34,972 nt of DNA, taken from positions 1-34,972 of the forward strand of contig NZ_QAOH01000022.1 in the NCBI RefSeq assembly GCF_003050785.1, given 5' to 3'. Positions 24,469 to 31,143 of this stretch are shown one piece after another. The first letter of the stretch is position 1. Every line of letters starts with the position of its first letter. The notes beneath the pieces were generated by a model. The model made no database searches. It saw only the letters and a list, made by a program, of their open reading frames with translations, and was not told where the DNA came from. This DNA is from Celeribacter persicus. Its GTDB lineage: Bacteria; Pseudomonadota; Alphaproteobacteria; Rhodobacterales; Rhodobacteraceae. The translations under genes were made by a program, and so were the position numbers.

Positions 24469-25470
24469 CTAGGTCCGGGACTGGCGCCAGCTGCGTGCCG
24501 CCATGCCAAAATGTTCCCGAAACCGTGTGCTCAGATGGGCCGGGCTGGAATAGCCGCAGTCATAGGAAATCTCTGCCAAGCTGCGATCCGTATGTGTGAT
24601 GAGGCAGACCGCCTGTTCAAACCGCATCTGCCGGAGACAGTCGAACACGGTCATGCCGGTTTCCTCGCGAAAGGCCTTTGTCAGGGTCACATGGCTGACA
24701 TTGAGCTCATACGAGATTTGCGACAGTGACAGCCGTTCCGAAAGGTGTTCGGCCATGTAGGCCCGGGCCTGCGAGACAAGGGTGCTGCGGTCGGACGAAT
24801 AGGACGTGAAGCGTTTGGCGTCGATTTCCTCAAGCACATGACCGATGAGGGCGTGGCATTGACCCTCCTTGCGGATCATGGATCGGGAACTGCCGCCCGT
24901 GTCGAAAAGTGAGCCAAGCGCGTATTGCGCGGGGGTCGACAGGTGCAGACGGTAAAATCGACCGGATTGAGAGAAGCTTTCCTCAAGGCAGAGGCTCATC
25001 TGACGGGGCAGGTTCTCGGGGCAAAGGGTGAAGACGATATTCGTACAGCCCGTCTCCTGGGACACAACGCGATGGAGTGGACGTACGCCCGGTCTGTAGG
25101 CCCAGATCTGCCCGCGCTTTATGGTATGTGTTGCCACCTTGTTTTGCGGCGCAAGTGTCATGCTGCCGGAGAGATTTATGACGAAAATGATCTGATCTTC
25201 GGGGCGTCGAATATCCGCGATATGATCGCGCTCTGGCGGAAAGAGACTGTGCGCTGCCGTGATCCCATGTGAAATCCTGAGGATGTTGACGCGCTGCGCA
25301 TCACGGCCATTGGTCATCGCGATATTAGCAAGCGTTCCGGTGTCTCTGGGCCAGAGCTGGGTAGGTTCGATGAACATGGTGATATGACGTCCGGCGCTGG
25401 GATTTCCTTCCATCGTGACGGCCTGGGCGAGCCTGTCAAGCGCAGGGGAGACCTCTCTCCTGCGCGCCAT
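24469..25470 (-). CDS. AraC-family transcriptional regulator
   Basis: 333 residues. The N-terminal ligand domain resembles the AraC-binding-like type (LSGSMTLAPQNKVATH, IWAYRPGVRPLHR). The C-terminal double helix-turn-helix is complete: first helix pair LSLSQISYELNVSHVTLTKA (about 245-264), then SLAEISYDCGYSSPAHLSTR (about 297-316), followed by FREHFG. Such proteins mostly activate catabolic operons. It is encoded between the alpha/beta hydrolase (37-base gap) and the amidase (14-base gap), so it is probably made together with them; a second layer of control over the pathway is implied. Confidence 0.92.
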   Translation of the reverse strand: MARRREVSPALDRLAQAVTMEGNPSAGRHITMFIEPTQLWPRDTGTLANIAMTNGRDAQRVNILRISHGITAAHSLFPPERDHIADIRRPEDQIIFVINLSGSMTLAPQNKVATHTIKRGQIWAYRPGVRPLHRVVSQETGCTNIVFTLCPENLPRQMSLCLEESFSQSGRFYRLHLSTPAQYALGSLFDTGGSSRSMIRKEGQCHALIGHVLEEIDAKRFTSYSSDRSTLVSQARAYMAEHLSERLSLSQISYELNVSHVTLTKAFREETGMTVFDCLRQMRFEQAVCLITHTDRSLAEISYDCGYSSPAHLSTRFREHFGMAARSWRQSRT

Positions 25471-25507
25471 GTTTTCTTATGGTTTTTAAGGCTTTTGCGG
25501 TGAATTT

Positions 25508-26332
25508 CTATGCGGTTTCCAAATGCGATTTGACCGCGTCTGTGACCGCTTCGGGATGCGAGATATGCATCCCATGACCCGCACCGCCGATCCGGCGGAT
25601 GACTGCATTGGGCAGGCGTTCTGAGATCTGTTGGATGACGGCCGTATAGGCCGGAAGCGTGGCGTCCCCGGTCATGAGTGTGATCTGACCGGGAAACCCC
25701 GACAGCGCGCTGACGTTGACCGCCAGGCGATCCGGGTCACGAAACTGATCGAGCCAGGTATGCGCATTGGCAAGGATTGTCGCGCGGGCCTCGGCGTCGA
25801 ATACCTTGTGCCAGGCATTCTCCCCAAAGGCGACCTGTTCGATGAACAGCTTCGCGCCCTCCTCGATATGACCCTCTTCGATCAATGCGGCGGCCTGTTT
25901 CATCAGACCGCCTGCCTCGCGTTTGAGGGCTTCGTTTTCGTCTGTCAAAAGACCAAAAACCGGCGGCTCCAAAAGCACAAGCGAGCGCACCCGGTCCGGG
26001 TAGCGGCTGGCGAGCACTATGGATACGTTGGCGCCGTAGGAATGGCCGACGACATGGGCCGTTTCAATATCGAGATGGTCAAGAAGCGCTATGACATCCG
26101 CGACATCCTCGCTCAGACGACCCTGGCCTTCGGGGGCAGAGCTTTGGCTGTGTCCGCGGCGGTCATAACGCAGAAGGGGCCGGTCTGTGAGGCCTTTTGC
26201 AAGCCCGTCCCAGCTTCGGTGATCGTCCCATGACCCGTGTATACAAATAAGCGGAATGTCGTCATTCTGGGCTGGGGGGAGATAGGCAAGGCTGAAATCC
26301 TCAAAGTCGATTTTATCCATTATATTCTGCAT
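25508..26332 (-). CDS. Alpha/beta hydrolase
   Basis: 274 residues, soluble. The nucleophile elbow is VVGHSYGAN (Ser98); the oxyanion segment is CIHGSWDDHRSW (about 30-41), and the catalytic histidine lies in GGAGHGMHISHPE near the C-terminus. The fold includes typical esterases, lactonases, and C-C bond hydrolases such as meta-cleavage enzymes; the sequence does not decide among them. It is the first gene of a leftward operon whose start lies 68 bases from a GntR-type operator. It therefore probably belongs to the same pathway as the HDO, hydrolysing an ester, lactone or cleaved ring product. Confidence 0.88.
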   Translation of the reverse strand: MQNIMDKIDFEDFSLAYLPPAQNDDIPLICIHGSWDDHRSWDGLAKGLTDRPLLRYDRRGHSQSSAPEGQGRLSEDVADVIALLDHLDIETAHVVGHSYGANVSIVLASRYPDRVRSLVLLEPPVFGLLTDENEALKREAGGLMKQAAALIEEGHIEEGAKLFIEQVAFGENAWHKVFDAEARATILANAHTWLDQFRDPDRLAVNVSALSGFPGQITLMTGDATLPAYTAVIQQISERLPNAVIRRIGGAGHGMHISHPEAVTDAVKSHLETA

Positions 26333-26399
26333 GTTGAGATTCCTTTTTCTCTCATTTCATGCTGTGAGAATAATGTATTGCGAGAGGTGTGAAATAAAA

Positions 26400-26409
26400 C
26401 AGTATACCA
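26400..26409. promoter_or_regulatory. GntR-type operator, copy 6 (hydrolase-AraC-amidase operon)
   Basis: CAGTATACCA; on the minus strand TGGTATACTG, with TATACT placed as a leftward -10 about 70 bases before the hydrolase start. It matches the consensus of the other five copies. Confidence 0.65.
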
Positions 26410-26992
26410 AAATTGGTGTGATGACCGTGAATGCGTTTGGGAAGCTGAGAGCTTTATTAAATATCTTTATTTTTCATGTGGTTGTGATGATTTTCAGATT
26501 TGCGGAAAAAACTCTCGTACGTGATGTGAGGGGCTGGAATTTGATGTGACGCGCGGCAAAACCGCCAAAATGCGGTTTTGGAGGTCACGTCGAATGGATT
26601 TTGCGAAAATCTAATAAAATATTGATTTTCAAAATAAAAAATGAAACTTCCTGCGTCGCACCTTGCCGATCAGAAGGGGGGTGGAGCGCAGCGCGCCCAG
26701 CTCTTTAGGTTTTCGGAGAAACAGGCTCTTTCTGACCATCAAGCCGATGCTGTTTTCTGCACTCTTTCCGGACATGAAACTCCCGTGCCTTACGGTGCGG
26801 CAGATGAATGTTGTCTGTGGGTTTTTTCGCCGGTTTTTGGGCAATTTCTTAGGTCGCGGGACGGGTGTTTCTTACCCTGATGACAGAGCGCGCGACGCTT
26901 GAGGTCAGGATAAAACCCGGACCGCAATGGCAATTATCGCGCCTTTCAAAAACGACGCACATACCACCGCACACACCAAAGACAGGGTCATC
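26410..26992. other. AT-rich intergenic region before the orphan binding protein
   Basis: No gene could be supported on either strand; the short open frames here have no family resemblance and no good starts. One clear structure exists: CAAAACCGC (26557-26565), loop CAAAAT, GCGGTTTTG (26572-26580), nested within GTGAC/GTCAC arms. No T-run follows, so it is more likely an operator or leader structure than a terminator. No copy of the GntR-type palindrome was found after 26410 in this gap. Confidence 0.4.
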
Positions 26993-28510
26993 ATGACGAT
27001 AAAACGCACATTCGCAGGCGTAAAACATCTGTTTCAAACCGAATTTCTCAAACCGCTTCTGATCGGGTTTGCCATGTCTGCCGGGGCATGGCCGATTGTT
27101 GCGGGCGACATGACCATAGCCATCAGTGGCGAACCGACAACGCTCGATCCGCAAAAACGCGATGACGGCTCTGAGCGCGCCGTGAATGACAATATTTACG
27201 AAACATTGATGCGGCGCGAGGCCGACGGGATGTTGGTTCCGGGACTGGCTGCCGCGATGCCAGAGCAGATTGATGATCTGACATGGCAGTTTGTGTTGCG
27301 TCCGGGGATCACGTTTCACAACGGTCAGCCGTTGGTCGCAGAGGACGTGGTGGCCTCGGTTCTGCGCATCATCGACCCGGACTATAATTCAGAACAGGTC
27401 TCGTATTTCTCGACCATTGTCTCCGCCGAGGCGGTTGATCCGCTGACGGTTCAGATCAAAACCGCCACGCCCGATCCGATCCTTCCGGCGCGGATGTATT
27501 GGATGAAAATCCTGTCTGCGACTTATATGCAGGACGCGGCGTTTGACACGATGCCGATGGGGACGGGGCCCTATAAATTGACGGGCTGGACCCATGGCGA
27601 AAGCATCACCTTAGCCCGCAATGAGACCTATTGGGGCGCGCCGCCGCAGATCGACAGCGTGACCTATCGCTTCATCCCGGAGCCGGGCACGCAATTGTCG
27701 GGCCTGATGGCGGGGGAGCTGGATCTGATCTCCAATCTCTATCCCGAATTTGCAGAAGCCGTTCCACAAGCCATCACCAGCGCCGGGATGGAGGCGCCGC
27801 TTGTGGTGCTCTCAACAGAAAACCCGGTGATGAATGATCCGCGTGTGCGCCGTGCACTCAATCTGGCGGTGGATCGTGCGACACTGGCTGACAGCCTGTT
27901 TGTAGGCCATGCGGTTCCGGCCAAAGGGCAGGTGGTGAACCCGAAAAGCTTTGGTTTCAACGCGGCCCTACCGGGGTACAGCTATGACCCGGAGCAGGCC
28001 AAAGCGCTGATCGAAGAGGCTGGCGCGGTCGGGCAAACCATCACCTTTGTCGGTGAGAGCGGACGTTGGCTCAAGGATCGCGAGTTGATCGAGGCGGTCG
28101 GCGCCTATTGGAGTGAGGCGGGGCTTACGGTCGATATCCAGATCGAGGAATTCGGCGAATATCTCAACCGGCTCTTCGACAAGGAGACCCGCCCGGATGC
28201 GATTTTCGTCTCCACCTCGGATGAGCTTTTCGATGCGGACCGACCTTTGAGCGCCATTCTCGAATATGGCGCGAGCTATGCCTCGAACGCGGATGAGGAG
28301 ATGGCGGCACAGATACGGGCGGGACGATCGGAGACCGATATGGAGAAACGCCACGCGATCTATGACGCGGTGACACAAAAGGCTTTCAATCTCGATTACC
28401 TCGTGCCGCTTCTCAATCTGGAAAACATCTATGGCGTGTCCAGCCGTCTCGACTGGTCCCCGCGCATCGACGGAAAACTGATCGTTCAGGACATGAGCCT
28501 CTCCGAGTGA
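26993..28510 (+). CDS. Orphan ABC binding protein, paralogue of the importer's receptor
   Basis: 505 residues from the ATG at 26993, preceded by AGGG at good spacing; an upstream ATG at 26927 would add 22 residues before the signal peptide and is less likely. The signal peptide ends near residue 38 (PIVAGDM). The mature part follows the other receptor almost block for block (TIAISGEPTTLDPQKRDDGS, RIIDPDYNSEQ, LPARMYWMK, NPKSFGFNAALPGY, WLKDRELIEAVGAYWSE), roughly two-thirds identical by eye. No permease or ATPase genes accompany it, so it probably docks on the permeases encoded at 10001-11893 and widens the ligand range. It is followed 32 bases later by an exported hydrolase gene. Confidence 0.92.
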   Translation: MTIKRTFAGVKHLFQTEFLKPLLIGFAMSAGAWPIVAGDMTIAISGEPTTLDPQKRDDGSERAVNDNIYETLMRREADGMLVPGLAAAMPEQIDDLTWQFVLRPGITFHNGQPLVAEDVVASVLRIIDPDYNSEQVSYFSTIVSAEAVDPLTVQIKTATPDPILPARMYWMKILSATYMQDAAFDTMPMGTGPYKLTGWTHGESITLARNETYWGAPPQIDSVTYRFIPEPGTQLSGLMAGELDLISNLYPEFAEAVPQAITSAGMEAPLVVLSTENPVMNDPRVRRALNLAVDRATLADSLFVGHAVPAKGQVVNPKSFGFNAALPGYSYDPEQAKALIEEAGAVGQTITFVGESGRWLKDRELIEAVGAYWSEAGLTVDIQIEEFGEYLNRLFDKETRPDAIFVSTSDELFDADRPLSAILEYGASYASNADEEMAAQIRAGRSETDMEKRHAIYDAVTQKAFNLDYLVPLLNLENIYGVSSRLDWSPRIDGKLIVQDMSLSE

Positions 28511-28542
28511 GCGGAGCGGGCAAAAAGAAAAAGGATGAAGAT

Positions 28543-29373
28543 ATGACACATTTTGCACTGACACGGCGGCAGGGTCTCATCGGGCTGGCGGGCTTGGCCG
28601 CCTCTCTATCTGTGACCGTTTCCGCCACAGGAACGATGGCACAAAGCGCGGCGTCCAAGACCTTTGTTCTGGTCCATGGCGCCTGGCATGGCGGATGGTG
28701 CTGGCACAAAGTTATTCCACAGCTTTTGGCGCAGGGTCACAGGGTTTATGCGCCCAGCCTGACGGGTCTGGGTGACCGCAGCCACTTGATCACACCCGAG
28801 ACGGACCTTGGGACTCATGTCTCTGATATCGTGAACCTTTTGGAGTTCAACGATCTGAAAAACGTGATCTTGGTGGGGCACAGCTACGCGGGGATGGTGA
28901 TTACAGGCGTGGCGGCAAAGGCGGCTGTGCGGATCGGACATCTGGTCTATCTCGATGCCTTCCTGCCCGAGGATGGGATGTCTTTGAACGACTACATGTC
29001 GGACAAGGGCCGAGAGATTTTCGCGGCCAACGCCAGAGATCACGGCGACGGCTGGCGCTTGCCCTTTGATGGCTCTTTCACGCTGGAGGGGCTTGGGGTG
29101 AGTGATCCGACCGATCAGGACTGGATGCGGCCCCGGTTGACCGATCAGCCCTATGCGAGCTTCACGCAGGCGGTCGAGGTGCCCGAGGGGCTGTGGGATG
29201 CTGTGCGGGGGAGCTATGTGCTCTGTTCGCGGCGACCGCATTATATCGCGATGGCTGAACGTGCCGTGGCGATGGGGTTTGCGCGGGCGGGTTTGCAGGA
29301 CAAGGGACATGACGCGATGGTGACCCAGCCGGATGAGGTTGCGGAGGTCTTGCTCAAGCTGGCTTCCGCTTGA
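28543..29373 (+). CDS. Exported alpha/beta hydrolase (Tat-type leader)
   Basis: 276 residues from the ATG at 28543, chosen for its strong AAGGA site. The N-terminus carries a twin arginine and hydrophobic stretch (LTRRQGLIGLAGLAASLSV) with a cleavage-like region ending TMAQSA, so export to the periplasm is likely. The hydrolase domain shows FVLVHGAWHGGWCWHKVIP (41-59), nucleophile elbow VGHSYAGM (Ser114) and histidine in DKGHDAMVTQP. The pattern resembles salicylate/methyl-ester and pyrethroid-type esterases. Together with the binding protein before it, it may release in the periplasm a product that the receptor then captures. It does not share a recognisable operator. Confidence 0.88.
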   Translation: MTHFALTRRQGLIGLAGLAASLSVTVSATGTMAQSAASKTFVLVHGAWHGGWCWHKVIPQLLAQGHRVYAPSLTGLGDRSHLITPETDLGTHVSDIVNLLEFNDLKNVILVGHSYAGMVITGVAAKAAVRIGHLVYLDAFLPEDGMSLNDYMSDKGREIFAANARDHGDGWRLPFDGSFTLEGLGVSDPTDQDWMRPRLTDQPYASFTQAVEVPEGLWDAVRGSYVLCSRRPHYIAMAERAVAMGFARAGLQDKGHDAMVTQPDEVAEVLLKLASA

Positions 29374-29979
29374 GACGAAAAGCTGTTCCGCGCCGCCACG
29401 TTCTCCGAGTGGCATTATCTCTAAGGTTGTAGCGGTGGGCAAGAGGCGGCTGAGGCGATGTCGAAGCATGCGAAGTTCCCTTGTTTTACTGAAGATCTAT
29501 AAGGACTGGTGCCCGACTTGGGGCGCGGTCTGCAACACGAATGTCCGGAGCAAAAACAGGCGTACCCGCCAGCCGGGATCGGATCCGATGGATGCGCGCC
29601 GTGTTCGGCATCAGCTGACCCAAACCATAAGCACCCTTGGGGCTGACGGCGGTCGGGTTATAGCTGCTTTCAGCCTCGGCCAGGGCGCGGAACAAGACCT
29701 GCCAGTCCTGCGCGTCGAGACCGATGCGACCCAAGGCGCGATTGCCCGCATTGCGATCTGCTGTGGCGTGGATCAGGGAGTGTAGATATGCCCATGAAAT
29801 TCAAGGGATTCGAGCAGATCGGGAGCGAGTGAAGCCCGATCAATGCTTTTTAAATGGAGCAGAATATTCGGATATAGATCATAGAAATGAAGCAAGTTGG
29901 CGAGCATTTTTCGGACCTTCAAGTTTAATCAGTCAACCCTATGACCTTAAATTGCACCGTTTCAAGCTCATCGCCGAAT
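29374..29979. other. Degenerate junction region with remnants
   Basis: No intact gene. It holds the lytic transglycosylase fragment described separately and otherwise scrambled, lower-GC sequence between the exported hydrolase and the nucleotidyltransferase gene. A 44-codon leftward frame (LLHFYDLYPNILLHLKS) immediately after the nucleotidyltransferase was seen but not recognised. Coding quality falls sharply here, marking the change from ordered chromosomal operons to mobile DNA. Confidence 0.45.
29486..29800 (-). pseudogene. Lytic transglycosylase fragment (SLT domain)
   Basis: The leftward frame contains the SLT core: RALAEAESSYNPTAVSPKG, then AYGLGQLMPNTARI, where E-S-x-Y-N-P and G-L-x-Q-L-M-P-x-T-A are the family's active-site signature (the Glu before Ser is catalytic). 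After ARI the homology stops and the rest is frame-shifted, and no N-terminus or signal peptide precedes it. Such enzymes open the wall for conjugation or secretion systems. It is a leftover, possibly from an earlier mobile element. Confidence 0.65.
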
Positions 29980-30279
29980 TCAAATTCGTTGCGCTTGGCG
30001 CAAAACATCGTCTCTGATGTGCTCAGGCAAGTCGCGGGGCGTTTTAACATCAACCCTTATGGCAAGGGCCTCTTCCAGAGCTTCCTGCAAACCTCCCAGA
30101 TCGAATAGAGTGGTGCCCGGCAACGGGTCCACCAAAACATCAAGGTCGCTTTGCATGGTGTCTTTTCCCGTAAGCGCAGAGCCATAGATGCGAGGATTTT
30201 CGACGCGATACTGTGCCACCAGAAGACGTATGATTTCTCGTTTCTGCCTGAAAACCTGTGAGGGTCTTGTTTGGGTCAT
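29980..30279 (-). CDS. MNT-domain nucleotidyltransferase (MntA-like)
   Basis: 99 residues from the ATG at 30279, which has a GAGGAAAG site; a longer reading upstream lacks support. The minimal nucleotidyltransferase motif is intact: Gly33-Ser34 (IYGSALTGKD) and Asp45-x-Asp47 (SDLDVLVD). MntA proteins AMPylate the toxin HepT in HepT-MntA toxin-antitoxin pairs. No HepT/DUF86 gene is recognisable on either side, so the antitoxin seems solitary or its partner has decayed. Its position just outside the transposon genes fits accessory or hitch-hiking DNA. Confidence 0.8.
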   Translation of the reverse strand: MTQTRPSQVFRQKREIIRLLVAQYRVENPRIYGSALTGKDTMQSDLDVLVDPLPGTTLFDLGGLQEALEEALAIRVDVKTPRDLPEHIRDDVLRQAQRI

Positions 30280-30431
30280 AGCGCTTTCCTCAACCTCTTC
30301 AGCCCCTCGGTAACTGAGCACGATAGTGGTGAAATCTGAAACGTCGATCCTCTTTGACTCAATGACGCTGGTTTTCTGAATCTTGCAAGTGGACGACGTC
30401 ATGCAGTCCTGAGCCTAAATTCAGAATTTGG

Positions 30432-30553
30432 TTTTGAGGTGATATCTTTGTTTTGAGATGAAACTGAGTCTGGCTCAATAAATGAGTCTTGATTTGAAAA
30501 CTGATTATTAAATCAAGACTTAGTTTTGCGTTTAAAAACATAATCTTGAGTGA
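30432..30553. repeat. Reiterated TTTTGAGRTGA-like motifs
   Basis: TTTTGAGGTGA (30432-30442), TTTTGAGATGA (30451-30461), TCTTGATTTGA (30487-30497) and TCTTGAGTGA (30544-30553) form an imperfect series, the first two 19 bases apart, in AT-rich DNA upstream of the Ner-like gene. They may be transposase-binding sites of a Tn7-like element end or operators of the Ner-like protein. Confidence 0.45.
30485..30520. repeat. Perfect 11-base inverted repeat upstream of the Ner-like gene
   Basis: AGTCTTGATTT (30485-30495) and AAATCAAGACT (30510-30520), separated by 14 bases. One arm coincides with a member of the TTTTGAGRTGA series. A dimer-binding operator is the simplest reading. Confidence 0.5.
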
Positions 30554-30628
30554 TTTTTAGGGGCTTGACGGGCGGCTTGCATTAAGTGATTCTCTTCACC
30601 GATAAAACACGGTGTGAAAGGGGATAGC

Positions 30629-30862
30629 ATGCGCGTCGACAGGGTGCGGCATGAGCGGATCAAGTGCGCCTTGCGCATTTCTGGCTCTAGCTTTTCTGAC
30701 ATCGCGGCAGAACTGGGGATCAAGCCCCATTCCGTCTCTGAAGTCAGTTTGGGCACGTCGCGCTCGCGGCGTGTCGAGCGCGCACTTGCCACGGCTTTGT
30801 CCACCCCCGTCGAGACACTGTTTGATGACAGGTATGGAGATCAACATGATCTAGAGACGTAA
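30629..30862 (+). CDS. Ner/Nlp-like transposon regulator
   Basis: 77 residues from the ATG at 30629, preceded by AAGGGGA at good spacing; an upstream GTG adds five residues without benefit. The protein is one small helix-turn-helix domain of the Ner type (IKCALRISGSSFSDIAAELG, then SRSRRVERALATALSTPVET, ending LFDDRYG). In phage Mu and related elements Ner represses the transposition operon. Here it is the first gene before the TniQ-TnsA-TnsB genes and is expected to tune their expression through the inverted repeat and reiterated motifs upstream. Confidence 0.8.
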   Translation: MRVDRVRHERIKCALRISGSSFSDIAAELGIKPHSVSEVSLGTSRSRRVERALATALSTPVETLFDDRYGDQHDLET

Positions 30863-30950
30863 GATATTAATCATCCAAAAGCATCGAGAGCAATCCCCTG
30901 TCGTTACGATAGAGCGAGTGTTTTTGTGCATGTGGTTTGGATAGGATGAA

Positions 30951-30975
30951 GCCTTGGGTCTTGCAAACCCAAGGC
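30951..30975. other. Nine-pair hairpin between the Ner-like and TniQ-like genes
   Basis: GCCTTGGGT (30951-30959), loop CTTGCAA, ACCCAAGGC (30967-30975), perfect arms. No T-run follows on either strand, so it is not a standard terminator. It may be an attenuator or operator in the 281-base gap before the TniQ-like gene. The rest of that gap shows no supportable gene. Confidence 0.45.
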
Positions 30976-31143
30976 CTCTTGAAATCGATTGGTGCCGATT
31001 TCCCTAAACATCTCCCACATCCAGCGAATTGTCAACCTTTCGACGGCGTCTGCGTCGCCGGAAGGCCTGTCTGAAACGGAATGAAGGGGCTGCAGAGTTC
31101 GGCGCGGCATAGTACGCGCGCTTGACATGACTGCTCATCAAAA

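Noticed and set aside
26236-26246. GTGTATACAAA, similar to the GntR palindrome
   Set aside because: It lies inside the alpha/beta hydrolase coding region and lacks the TGG half-site; GTATAC cores in coding DNA (also near 10734, 22026 and 33987) are expected by chance.
26629-26902. Overlapping short ORFs on both strands before the orphan binding protein
   Set aside because: Three overlapping frames of similar length with no family pattern or ribosome-binding site; most likely chance openings.
30904-31128. Leftward 74-codon ORF between the Ner-like and TniQ-like genes
   Set aside because: No recognised family, no clear ribosome-binding site, and it spans a hairpin in what looks like a leader or control region.
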